DNA of 5,155 nt from Sedimenticola sp. (GCA_027041035.1 JALULB010000056.1:1-5155); one strand, 5' to 3'; shown: positions 1-4,977, numbered from the stretch's first letter. Made by a program: numbers and translations. Notes: generated from the sequence alone by a model not told the origin.

Positions 1-67
1 ACGTTCAGATTGGAGAGATTTATTTTTTTGCTCATTATGAGATTTGCCTCTTGAATGTAAAGTTAGA

Positions 68-96
68 TTGTCAGCGGGTTATATGTTCCGGATAAA
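68..96 (+). promoter_or_regulatory. Candidate sigma-70 promoter in the AT-rich left end
   Basis: TTGTCA at 68-73 matches the -35 consensus at five of six positions. It is 17 bp from GATAAA at 91-96, which matches the -10 consensus at four of six. The surrounding DNA is AT-rich. It would drive transcription toward the orphan start at 191. It rests on consensus matching alone in AT-rich sequence, so chance is a real alternative. Confidence 0.3.
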
Positions 97-176
97 TATA
101 TGTGTTGTCAATAATTGATTTCAGATTTTCGATAATGTTCACCAATGTTATCGGCGTTGTGATGGTCCGCACGTGT

Positions 177-220
177 GGGAGGCGGTTTCGATGCATATTG
201 CCGTTGAAATCGAGGATTGA
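177..220 (+). other. Orphan ribosome-binding site and nine-codon mini-ORF
   Basis: A strong Shine-Dalgarno sequence, GGGAGG at 177-182, lies 8 nt upstream of ATG at 191. The frame reads MHIAVEIED and then meets TGA at 218-220. The initiation signal is much better than expected for random DNA, yet the product is only nine residues. It could be the surviving 5' end of a decayed or displaced gene, a leader peptide, or coincidence. No continuation was recognised in the frames read after the stop, so neither a pseudogene family nor a regulated downstream gene can be named. Confidence 0.3.
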
Positions 221-440
221 ACGGCGATGACTTGAGAAGTGACGTACCCCCCCATGGGGGAAAGCGTTGGAATTATGATTTTATGGACTTTGTTGTCCAA
301 GCCTCGGAACACACTTCATATAGGTCCTCTCGCCTTGTGTGGTGTTGTTTAGCGTTATGGGAATACTTACGGCGGTCTAGCGACCCGTTCAGGACAAAAT
401 GGTGCGCCGGAGAATCCGCTGTTCGGACGAAAGCATGTTT

Positions 441-735
441 CCGTCTTTGTAACTACTCACCCCCCCCCCGGCAGGAATCGCCGCCGCTATTGGCTGTTTC
501 TTCCGGAAAACGCCGTGAATACTTCCCTGCAGGCTCGGCGGCGGCGCTGCGGCTGCGCATTCCATGCTTCGCCTCAGCGTCCGGCTCCACCCTCCCTGGT
601 GGAGCGTTCGTCCAGACTGGAAGTCCACTGGACTTTCAGTCTGGACTCACCCCTGCCGCCGACGTTTTCTCCAGAAACAGCCAATCGCGGCAACTGCGTG
701 GCATTGGGGTATCATGTGAGTAGTTACCCGTCTTT
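441..735. mobile_element. MITE-like non-autonomous element with 8-bp target duplication (possibly IS66-type)
   Basis: The element spans 449-727 (279 bp). It begins GTAACTACTCAC (449-460) and ends with the exact reverse complement GTGAGTAGTTAC (716-727). The 8-bp sequence CCGTCTTT lies immediately outside both ends (441-448 and 728-735), an exact target-site duplication. A second inverted pair lies inside: ATTGGCTGTTTC at 489-500 against GAAACAGCCAAT at 674-685, extending imperfectly to 484-512 against 663-690. There is no transposase gene, so the element must be moved in trans. IS66-family elements are known for GTAA-starting ends and 8-bp duplications, so an IS66-like parent is a reasonable inference, not a proof. 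A run of ten C occupies 460-469 just inside the left end. Frames crossing the element are not considered genes. Confidence 0.8.
584..646. repeat. Two tandem hairpins at the centre of the first MITE
   Basis: Hairpin one has the perfect 8-bp stem GCTCCACC (584-591) and GGTGGAGC (598-605) around a 6-nt loop. Hairpin two has an 18-bp stem, 610-627 against 629-646, with a single mismatch at 620/636 (G opposite T, a wobble if transcribed) and one central base at 628. Both read equally from either strand. They may be structural DNA of the element or, if transcribed, a stable RNA fold. There is no T-run after either hairpin, so they are not ordinary terminators. Confidence 0.75.
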
Positions 736-766
736 TACCGTTTCTATGTACACGTCGCGGTTGTCC

Positions 767-808
767 GGCGTTGCCGAGCAGGATGCCGGTCAAGGCGGCA
801 ACGCCTTG
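767..808 (+). promoter_or_regulatory. Two mutually exclusive hairpins upstream of the heme-protein gene
   Basis: GGCGTTGCCG (767-776) is perfectly complementary to CGGCAACGCC (796-805), a 10-bp stem around a 19-nt loop. The 3' arm is also shared by a second stem, CAAGGCG (791-797) with CGCCTTG (802-808), closed by a four-base GCAA loop. Both cannot form at once. If a transcript from further upstream crosses this region, the pair could act as an alternative fold. However, the best -10 box for the next gene lies downstream at 841, so the hairpins may not be in its mRNA. No T-run follows, so a terminator is not supported. Confidence 0.4.
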
Positions 809-815
809 ATTAAGG

Positions 816-846
816 TTAATTCGTTATCGAGAGGTTCGCGTATAAT
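816..846 (+). promoter_or_regulatory. Candidate promoter of the heme-protein gene
   Basis: A perfect TATAAT -10 hexamer lies at 841-846. The -35 side is poor: TTAATT at 816-821 is 19 bp away, longer than ideal, and no better hexamer is visible at 16-18 bp. Transcription would start near 852, giving a leader of about 40 nt before the ATG at 893. This makes the upstream in-frame ATG at 845 unusable and supports the chosen start. An activator may compensate for the weak -35 box. Confidence 0.4.
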
Positions 847-892
847 GCCGCAACTTCTTCTGTTATACGAACGCTATTGGGAGTTGCTCGTT

Positions 893-1468
893 ATGAATAA
901 CCGTACTCGTAAGGTGGTAATTGCGCTAGTGGGCCTGTTGGCCACCGGCGCCGTGTCAGCGGCGGAAACCGATCAACGGATTGCCGAGAGTCGCATGGCG
1001 GTGAAGTCGTTCGCCACGCAACTCAAATCCGAGCTGGTCGGTGCAATGAAGTCCGGCGGACCGACGAAGGCGATCGGTGTCTGCCATATGAAAGCACCGG
1101 AGATTGCCAAAAACGTGTCGCATGCAAAGGGCTGGGCGATCGGGCGCACGTCGTTGAAGACACGTAATCCGGACAATGCGCCGGATGCGTGGGAGAAAAA
1201 GGTGTTGCTGAAGTTCGAGCAACGCAAGGCTCAAGGCGAGTCGGTAAAGAAAATGGAGTATTCAGCGGTTGTCGATCACGATGGTAAGCGGGAGTTTCGC
1301 TATATGAAGGCGATCCCGACCGGCAAGGTCTGCCTTGTCTGTCATGGCAGCAATATCGCGCCGGGCGTGATAAGCAAGTTGGACGCGCTGTATCCCCGGG
1401 ACCAGGCGCGAGGTTTCAAGGAAGGGGATATCCGGGGCGCCTTTACCATTCGTCAGCCGTTGGATTAG
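893..1468 (+). CDS. Exported c-type heme protein, Tll0287-like / DUF3365 family
   Basis: This is a 191-residue periplasmic protein predicted to carry one covalently bound heme c. Residues 1-23 form a signal peptide (basic MNNRTRK, hydrophobic core, cleavage near VSA-AE). The C-terminal CLVCH (Cys147, Cys150, His151) is a CxxCH heme attachment site. Upstream, IGVCHMKAPEIA places Cys64 where the cyanobacterial family member Tll0287 is known to use a cysteine as axial heme ligand, so a Cys/His-ligated heme is likely by homology. The family is linked to redox or signal sensing and sometimes fused to signalling domains; here it stands alone, so its role and partners are unknown. Start: ATG at 893 has GGGAG at 879-883, 9 nt upstream, and begins the signal peptide directly. 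The frame stays open back to 515 but runs through the MITE, with no protein-like content. It is probably monocistronic and converges with the minus-strand genes. Maturation would need a cytochrome c assembly system, not seen here. Confidence 0.88.
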   Translation: MNNRTRKVVIALVGLLATGAVSAAETDQRIAESRMAVKSFATQLKSELVGAMKSGGPTKAIGVCHMKAPEIAKNVSHAKGWAIGRTSLKTRNPDNAPDAWEKKVLLKFEQRKAQGESVKKMEYSAVVDHDGKREFRYMKAIPTGKVCLVCHGSNIAPGVISKLDALYPRDQARGFKEGDIRGAFTIRQPLD

Positions 1469-1581
1469 CATGCCGCTGATTGTTGGCGGAGGCTATACGC
1501 GTCGTCCATGAATTTTCGGCCACTGCGACCGCTCCTAGCCCAAGGGCGCGAGGAACGGCCTCGAAAAACCGAAAACCCATG

Positions 1582-1603
1582 GGCGACGAGTATAAAAGTC
1601 GCC
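1582..1603 (-). terminator. Weak stem-loop between convergent genes, possible minus-strand terminator
   Basis: GGCGAC (1582-1587) pairs with GTCGCC (1598-1603) around a 10-nt loop. Read on the minus strand, the stem is followed after a few bases by short T-tracts (GGGTTTTCGGTTTTT). It lies about 50 bp past the stop of the minus-strand gene at 1651. The stem is only 6 bp and the T-run is broken and offset, so it is a poor intrinsic terminator. A smaller hairpin, CGAGG/CCTCG, sits nearby around 1550-1565. The 182-bp gap between the convergent stops contains nothing else recognised. Confidence 0.25.
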
Positions 1604-1650
1604 GGCCGGCAAGGGTTGTCTCCTGTCGGTCGGTGGCCTTATATTTGCGC

Positions 1651-1938
1651 TCAGACCGCTTCCAGCCATTTGTTCAATGCGGCAACCAGTTGCTGGGCCT
1701 GCGCCGGACTGGAGATATTGAACTTGGATTTCTGAATATATTCGCCATCGCGCTTCTGGTAACGGCGGATGGTGTATTTGTCCTTGCTGTATTCCTCCTT
1801 GGTCCGATTCCATTCCTGGAAGCGAAAGATCACGGTCGTCCAGGCACCCTTGGAGAGTACCTCTTTGTCGAGTTCCTTGACGATATCGATGCCGTCTTCG
1901 GTATAGTTGATAGTCAGTTCGTCGGGGGTCGATGCCAT
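1651..1938 (-). CDS. Small cytosolic protein of unknown function (95 aa)
   Basis: The gene encodes 95 residues with no signal peptide or membrane segment. It is acidic at the N-terminus (residues 6-25) and then basic and aromatic (34-73: WTTVIFRF, EWNRTKEEY, YTIRRYQKRDGEY). Alternating hydrophobic and charged residues suggest several beta strands. Residues 77-93 (SSPAQAQQLVAALNKWL) form a likely amphipathic C-terminal helix. A beta-sheet followed by a helix, with basic aromatic strands, recalls small nucleic-acid-binding folds such as PC4-like proteins, but no diagnostic motif was found and this is only a suggestion. The start at 1938 is preceded by a weak AGAGA, and no better in-frame start is near. 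It begins 30 bp after the stop of the ankyrin lipoprotein gene, same strand, so it is probably the second gene of that transcript. Codon use looks ordinary and the product is soluble, which supports a real gene. Confidence 0.75.
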   Translation of the reverse strand: MASTPDELTINYTEDGIDIVKELDKEVLSKGAWTTVIFRFQEWNRTKEEYSKDKYTIRRYQKRDGEYIQKSKFNISSPAQAQQLVAALNKWLEAV

Positions 1939-1968
1939 GGTTGTTTTCTCTATGTCGGTGCTGACGGG

Positions 1969-2604
1969 TTATTCCGCGCCATTCATTTCAAGTAACTGGA
2001 TAATCTGTACAGCGTTGTGCTGTTTCGCCAGCGCGAGCGGGCGCACACCGTCCGCTCCGGGCTGGTTGACATTCGCGCCGTTATTGATCAGGTGCTTTAC
2101 CACGGGCGGCTTGCCGCGCTTTATCGCGCTCAGCAGCGGCGTTGTCGCGCCGTCTTCGATCGGGGCGTTGAAGTCCGTGCCATGTTTGGCGAGCAAACGG
2201 TAGACATCCCGGTCCGCGACGCCTGCCTCCACCATGCTCGCCAGCAGACTTTCGCCTTCGAAGGGCGCGCCGGATTTGATCAGGTATTCAGCGATGCGCA
2301 CGCGGCTGTGTTTCAGCGCGGTCTCCAATGGCTGGTCGCCGTTGGCGTCGGTCGCGCTCAGTTTGGCACCGTGTGTGAGCAGTTGTTCCACGATAGCGGG
2401 GTCGCCCTTCTTGATCGCCAGGTGTAACGCGGTATCACCATCGGCGAAGACCTGGTTGACATCGGTTTGCCAGAACAGGTGACGTTTCAGCTGTTCCAGG
2501 TCGCCGTTGGCCACCGCTGGGTAGAAAGCGATCGTGGGTTGTTTCGGCTCGGAGCAAGCGATCGTCAGCAGGCCGACGGTAATCATCAGGATGAGGAACT
2601 TCAA
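1969..2604 (-). CDS. Ankyrin-repeat lipoprotein
   Basis: Starting at TTG (2604-2602), the product is 211 residues, a secreted lipoprotein made almost wholly of ankyrin repeats. The N-terminus MKFLILMITVGLLTIAC is a compact lipoprotein signal peptide with the lipidated Cys at 17, followed by Ser, which suggests outer-membrane sorting. About five repeats follow, recognisable by GDTALHLAIKKGDPAIVEQL, NGDQPLETALKHSRVRIAEY, DVYRLLAKHG, TTPLLSAIKRGKPPVVKHLI and GVRPLALAKQHNAVQIIQLL; the first (NGDLEQLKRHL) and the fourth are degenerate. Ankyrin repeats bind protein partners, so this is likely a periplasm-facing scaffold or inhibitor with unknown target. Start: TTG at 2604 has GGGAGA at 2616-2611 with a 6-nt spacer and gives a standard signal peptide. 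The ATG at 2628 adds eight polar residues (MALSGRHQ), has no Shine-Dalgarno, and lies at or before the expected transcript start. It is first in a likely two-gene operon with the 95-residue protein. Confidence 0.87.
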   Translation of the reverse strand: MKFLILMITVGLLTIACSEPKQPTIAFYPAVANGDLEQLKRHLFWQTDVNQVFADGDTALHLAIKKGDPAIVEQLLTHGAKLSATDANGDQPLETALKHSRVRIAEYLIKSGAPFEGESLLASMVEAGVADRDVYRLLAKHGTDFNAPIEDGATTPLLSAIKRGKPPVVKHLINNGANVNQPGADGVRPLALAKQHNAVQIIQLLEMNGAE

Positions 2605-2628
2605 TTGGTGTCTCCCGGAAAGCGCCAT

Positions 2629-2656
2629 GGTATAGCGCGGGCGATGATGACCGCAA
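2629..2656 (-). promoter_or_regulatory. Candidate promoter of the ankyrin lipoprotein operon
   Basis: On the minus strand, TTGCGG (2656-2651) and TATACC (2634-2629) are separated by 16 bp. The -35 matches consensus only in its first three bases and the -10 at four of six. Transcription would begin around 2622, downstream of the ATG at 2628 but upstream of the TTG start at 2604 and its Shine-Dalgarno sequence, consistent with the shorter protein. Consensus matching only. Confidence 0.3.
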
Positions 2657-2688
2657 GCAGGGATGACGAGCGCGCGGTTTGCGCTGCC

Positions 2689-2781
2689 CCGGAAATTCCA
2701 TGAACCACGCGCCCTCTCGCTCGACTGTCGATTCCACGAGAAATGCGCTTCGGGTGCCGTTCATCGCGGATACGCGACGCC
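2689..2781 (+). repeat. Dispersed intergenic repeat, copy 1 (left part)
   Basis: This stretch aligns with 4838-4930. Shared blocks include CCGGAAA-TTC at the left, CACGCGCCCTC, GATTCCAC-AGAAAT in the middle, and the exact 15-mer CGGATACGCGACGCC at 2767-2781 (4916-4930 in copy 2). It does not encode a protein. A small stem TCG-ATTCCA-CGA (2728-2739) corresponds to CTTG-ATTCCA-CAAG in copy 2, with one pair changed on both sides. The repeat appears to continue after the MITE at 2949-2968. Its type is not known to me. Confidence 0.65.
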
Positions 2782-2948
2782 CTAGGAGTCTGTCGGGTTT
2801 GACCGATCGTAGCGAGGGAAAGCCATTTTGAGTCCGTTTTTTCGTTCACTTGAGGCGAATAGTCATTCTATTTAACGAAAGTGAACGGGAAAACGGGCCA
2901 AAAGGGCTTTTCCGCAGTAGATCAGCGTTAAACTCGACAGACTCCTAG
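2782..2948. mobile_element. Hairpin-type MITE with CTAG target duplication
   Basis: The element is 2786-2944 (159 bp). Its ends are GAGTCTGTCGGGTTT (2786-2800) and AAACTCGACAGACTC (2930-2944), inverted repeats matching at 14 of 15 positions. CTAG flanks both sides (2782-2785 and 2945-2948), as expected for a 4-bp target duplication. Inner arms continue the palindrome: GCCATTTTG (2822-2830) with CAAAAGGGC (2899-2907, 8 of 9), CGTTCACTT (2843-2851) with AAGTGAACG (2879-2887, perfect), and a central AATAG/CTATT around TCATT (2858-2872). The whole element could therefore extrude as one long cruciform. It has no open reading frame and would depend on a transposase elsewhere. CTAG fits the YTAR targets known for the IS5 family, but the parent element is not identified. 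Confidence 0.8.
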
Positions 2949-2968
2949 GAAAATGCCTCTTGAAGCAT
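2949..2968 (+). repeat. Dispersed repeat, copy 1 continuation after the MITE
   Basis: If 2786-2944 and one CTAG are removed, the sequence resumes in register with copy 2. After the shared GACGCC, 13 of the next 20 positions agree without a gap (CTAGGAAAATGCCTCTTGAA here, TTCAGATAATTCCTTGTGAA at 4931-4950). Similarity fades after this point. From about 2970 to 3101 nothing further was recognised: no good promoter and no LexA-type operator before dinF. Confidence 0.5.
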
Positions 2969-3101
2969 CCGCAGGGAACAGATTTTTGTGGGCCACGAGT
3001 GGGTAAGGGCCGGGCAAATCGATATTCGCCGCGATCAGCGTGCGAAATTGTGAATCTTCCGGGTTACACTCGCTTGCCTTGCAATCCTCCCGGTCCGGTT
3101 C

Positions 3102-4415
3102 ATGCCCCACTCCAACATCGGTCATCGCGATGTGCTGCGTATCGCCTTGCCCATGATTCTGTCCAATCTCAGCGTGCCGCTGGTCGGCATGGTGGATACC
3201 GCCGTGATGGGGCATCTTCCGAAAACCTTGTGGCTGGCCGCCGTGGCGGTGGCTGGCAGCCTGTTTGCCTTGTTGTTCGTGGCATTCAATTTCCTGCGCA
3301 TGTCGGCCACCGGCACCACCGCACGCGCCTGGGGTGCCGGCGACATGGCGGCCAGCGGACGGGCGCTCGCCCAAGGCCTGGTGCTGGCTGTTTTGATCGG
3401 CGTGACGCTGATCGTGCTGGGGCCGTTGCTGGGTGGGAGCGGCTTGCCGCTGATCGGCGCGGAAGGCGACATCACACGCGAGGCGCGTGTGTACTTCGAT
3501 ATCCGCATCTGGAGCGCGCCTTTCGTGTTGGGTAATTACGTGCTCGTCGGCTGGTTTCTCGGCATGCAGAACGCGCGCGCGCCGCTTGTCGTGATGTTGT
3601 CCAACAATCTCCTCAATCTGTCGCTGGACCTGTGGCTGGTACTCGGCCAGGGGATGCATGCCGACGGGGTTGCCTGGGCATCGCTGGTCGCTGAAATGGC
3701 ATCCTTCTCGCTGGCTTCCTGGATCGCGATTCGGTATCTGGACGCAGCGCGCCTGATACGCCGCAATCCGCGCTTGTTTCCGACCGCGGAGCTGCGCGCG
3801 CTACTGAAGGTGAATAGCGACCTGTTCGTGCGCACGCTGGCGCTGGTCGGCGTACTGACGGCGTTTACCGCGCTTGGCGCGCGCCTCGGCGAAGGCATAC
3901 TCGCGGCGAACGCATTGCTGATGAACCTTCAGACCTTGCTGGCGTTCGGTCTGGATGGTTTCGCGCACGCCGCCGAGGCGTTGGTCGGGCGGGCCTTGGG
4001 ACGACGGGATGCCGCGATGTTCCGCCGCGTGCTACTGCTGACCTTGCAGTGGTCCGGCGGTATCGCGTTGCTCTACGTGCTGGGTTTCGCGGCCTTCGGC
4101 AAGGAGCTGGTCGGCCTGCTGACCTCGATACCCGAGGTACGCGCCACGGCCGAAAACTACCTTGGATGGATGCAGCTCTCCCCGTTGGTCGCGGTCTGGG
4201 CATTCTGGCTGGATGGCGTGTTCATCGGCGCCGGCTGGAGTCGCATGATGAGGAATCGCATGCTGCTGTCGGCGTTCGGCTTTCTTGCCGGCTGGTATCT
4301 GCTGCGTGGCTGGGGCAACCAGGGCTTGTGGTTGTCGCTGATGCTGTTTTTCCTGTTGCGCGGCGTTACACTGGGTGTCGGACTCATTCAGCACAGGGGC
4401 TTGCGCCCGATATGA
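3102..4415 (+). CDS. dinF: DinF-type MATE family efflux transporter
   Basis: This is an inner-membrane multidrug/toxic-compound exporter of the MATE family, DinF branch: 437 residues, matching E. coli DinF (about 440). Such proteins have 12 transmembrane helices in two six-helix halves and couple drug export to H+ or Na+ entry. Hallmarks in order: ALPMILSNLSVPLVGMVDTA with Asp32 in helix 1, the acidic residue conserved for coupling in this branch; FLRMSATGTTARAWGAG (64-80); IRIWSAPFVLGNYVLVGWFLG (135-154); LDLWLVLG (175-182); GARLGEGILAANALLMNLQT (259-278); LDGFAHAAEALVGRALG (284-300); LDGVFIGAG (370-378); LRGVTLG (419-425). ATG at 3102 gives the usual short N-terminus but lacks a clear Shine-Dalgarno sequence. 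In E. coli dinF follows lexA and is SOS-induced; here there is no lexA and no CTGT-N8-ACAG operator, so SOS control is not supported. The last four bases overlap the next gene. Confidence 0.95.
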   Translation: MPHSNIGHRDVLRIALPMILSNLSVPLVGMVDTAVMGHLPKTLWLAAVAVAGSLFALLFVAFNFLRMSATGTTARAWGAGDMAASGRALAQGLVLAVLIGVTLIVLGPLLGGSGLPLIGAEGDITREARVYFDIRIWSAPFVLGNYVLVGWFLGMQNARAPLVVMLSNNLLNLSLDLWLVLGQGMHADGVAWASLVAEMASFSLASWIAIRYLDAARLIRRNPRLFPTAELRALLKVNSDLFVRTLALVGVLTAFTALGARLGEGILAANALLMNLQTLLAFGLDGFAHAAEALVGRALGRRDAAMFRRVLLLTLQWSGGIALLYVLGFAAFGKELVGLLTSIPEVRATAENYLGWMQLSPLVAVWAFWLDGVFIGAGWSRMMRNRMLLSAFGFLAGWYLLRGWGNQGLWLSLMLFFLLRGVTLGVGLIQHRGLRPI

Positions 4416-4789
4416 TTAAAAAGCTGCTTCTTACCCTGCTGGTTTGCGCGGGCGTCTACCTGGTGATTCGGTTTCGTCAGCGGCGTGCGCGCCTCGCGCT
4501 CGATGGCGAGGTCTACGATGCCTGCCCCAGTGACAATCGCTGCCGCAATGCCGGTCTGTTTCTTGGTGCCTTGATGCTGACCGCGTTTGCCGCCTATGTA
4601 CTCTATGCCTGGTGGGCGATCAAGCCGATCGTCAGCGTGCGGGTGATCAACCCGGAAACCGGCAAGGAGGTTGTCTATCTGGCCTATGAGGATGATGTCG
4701 CCGAGCGCAGCTTCGAGACCCTGGATGGCCGCCGGGTCCAGCTGGGCAGCATCGAGCATATCGAGGTAAAGCCGGTGGATAAAAAGTAG
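4412..4789 (+). CDS. Small two-helix membrane protein of unknown function
   Basis: The product has 125 residues. Its start overlaps the dinF stop as ATGA (4412-4415), a typical sign of translational coupling. Helix 1 is residues 5-19 (LLLTLLVCAGVYLVI), followed by the basic FRQRRAR, so that end faces the cytoplasm. Residues 30-46 contain DGEVYDACPSDNRCRN with Cys38 and Cys44. Helix 2 is about 48-69 (GLFLGALMLTAFAAYVLYAWWA). A soluble tail of about 55 residues follows (74-125), rich in Val, Glu and Asp, with a strand-like pattern (SVRVINPETGKEVVYLAYEDD, shown here as SVRVINPETG then KEVVYLAYEDD). With two helices and the basic loop inside, the tail would also be cytoplasmic or the Cys loop short and internal. 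No family was recognised. The coupling suggests a job connected with DinF, but the pairing could be incidental. No clear terminator follows. Confidence 0.8.
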   Translation: MIKKLLLTLLVCAGVYLVIRFRQRRARLALDGEVYDACPSDNRCRNAGLFLGALMLTAFAAYVLYAWWAIKPIVSVRVINPETGKEVVYLAYEDDVAERSFETLDGRRVQLGSIEHIEVKPVDKK

Positions 4790-4837
4790 CATGGCCTTTG
4801 CCACCCAAGCCTCGGAACGTTTGCACGTACCTTTAAA

Positions 4838-4950
4838 CCGGAAAATTCAAGAATTGCACGCGCCCTCGCTTGCCTCTTGATTCCACAAGAAATTTTCTTC
4901 AGTTGCGCGTAATCACGGATACGCGACGCCTTCAGATAATTCCTTGTGAA
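4838..4950 (+). repeat. Dispersed intergenic repeat, copy 2 (uninterrupted)
   Basis: This copy aligns with 2689-2781 and 2949-2968 and lacks the inserted MITE. It includes CTTG-ATTCCA-CAAG (4876-4889), the palindrome AAGAAATTTTCTT (4887-4899) and a stem CGCGTA (4906-4911)/TACGCG (4920-4925). It shares the exact 15-mer CGGATACGCGACGCC (4916-4930). It lies in the same orientation as copy 1, so dinF and its partner are bracketed by direct repeats about 2.1 kb apart. It could be a dispersed genomic repeat family or two copies of a regulatory or structural element. Confidence 0.65.
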
Positions 4951-4960
4951 ATCAATATGC

Positions 4961-4977
4961 CGCGCGATCATCGCGCG
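4961..4977. repeat. Perfect GC-rich palindrome
   Basis: CGCGCGAT (4961-4968) and ATCGCGCG (4970-4977) are exact reverse complements around a single C. The palindrome lies just past the end of dispersed repeat copy 2 and has no counterpart after copy 1. It may be a protein-binding site or a chance product of GC-rich sequence; with no spacer it is a poor RNA hairpin and there is no T-run. Confidence 0.5.

Larger units (their letters stand above)
1..448. other. Intergenic region without a recognisable gene
   Basis: No reading frame here looks like a real protein. The open frames that cross it run into the MITE at 449-727, are rich in Cys, Arg and Ser, and have no family resemblance. The first ~140 bases are clearly AT-richer than the rest of the window, including a run of seven T at 23-29, which suggests a promoter or spacer region or acquired DNA. 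A short inverted pair CGATAA/TTATCG lies at 130-135 and 148-153, and a palindrome of five C, AT, five G at 249-260. Neither has an assignable role. A gene may end or start just left of the window. Confidence 0.55.

Noticed and set aside
460..469. Ten-C tract as a phase-variable switch
   Set aside because: It lies in a non-coding MITE with no gene frame or promoter spacer that it would alter.
217..723. 168-residue plus-strand frame starting at 217
   Set aside because: It crosses the MITE end, starts at TTG without a ribosome-binding site and is rich in Cys, Arg and Ser; low-quality chance frame.
515..892. Long N-terminal extension of the heme-protein reading frame
   Set aside because: It runs through the MITE, has no protein-like composition, and would bury the signal peptide. 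ATG at 893 has its own Shine-Dalgarno sequence.
2017..2427. Plus-strand frame opposite the ankyrin gene
   Set aside because: It is the complement of clear ankyrin repeats and has no recognisable features of its own.
2790..2805. LexA-like CTGT-N8-ACCG before dinF
   Set aside because: The right half-site is imperfect, it lies in the MITE terminal repeat and is about 300 bp from the dinF start.
2928..3659. 243-residue minus-strand frame rich in His, Gln and Arg
   Set aside because: It is antisense to dinF and starts within it. Its composition is that of a shadow of GC-rich coding sequence.
2689..4950. Integron attC sites around the dinF pair
   Set aside because: The repeats lack the paired GTTRRRY/RYYYAAC core sites and no integrase is visible.
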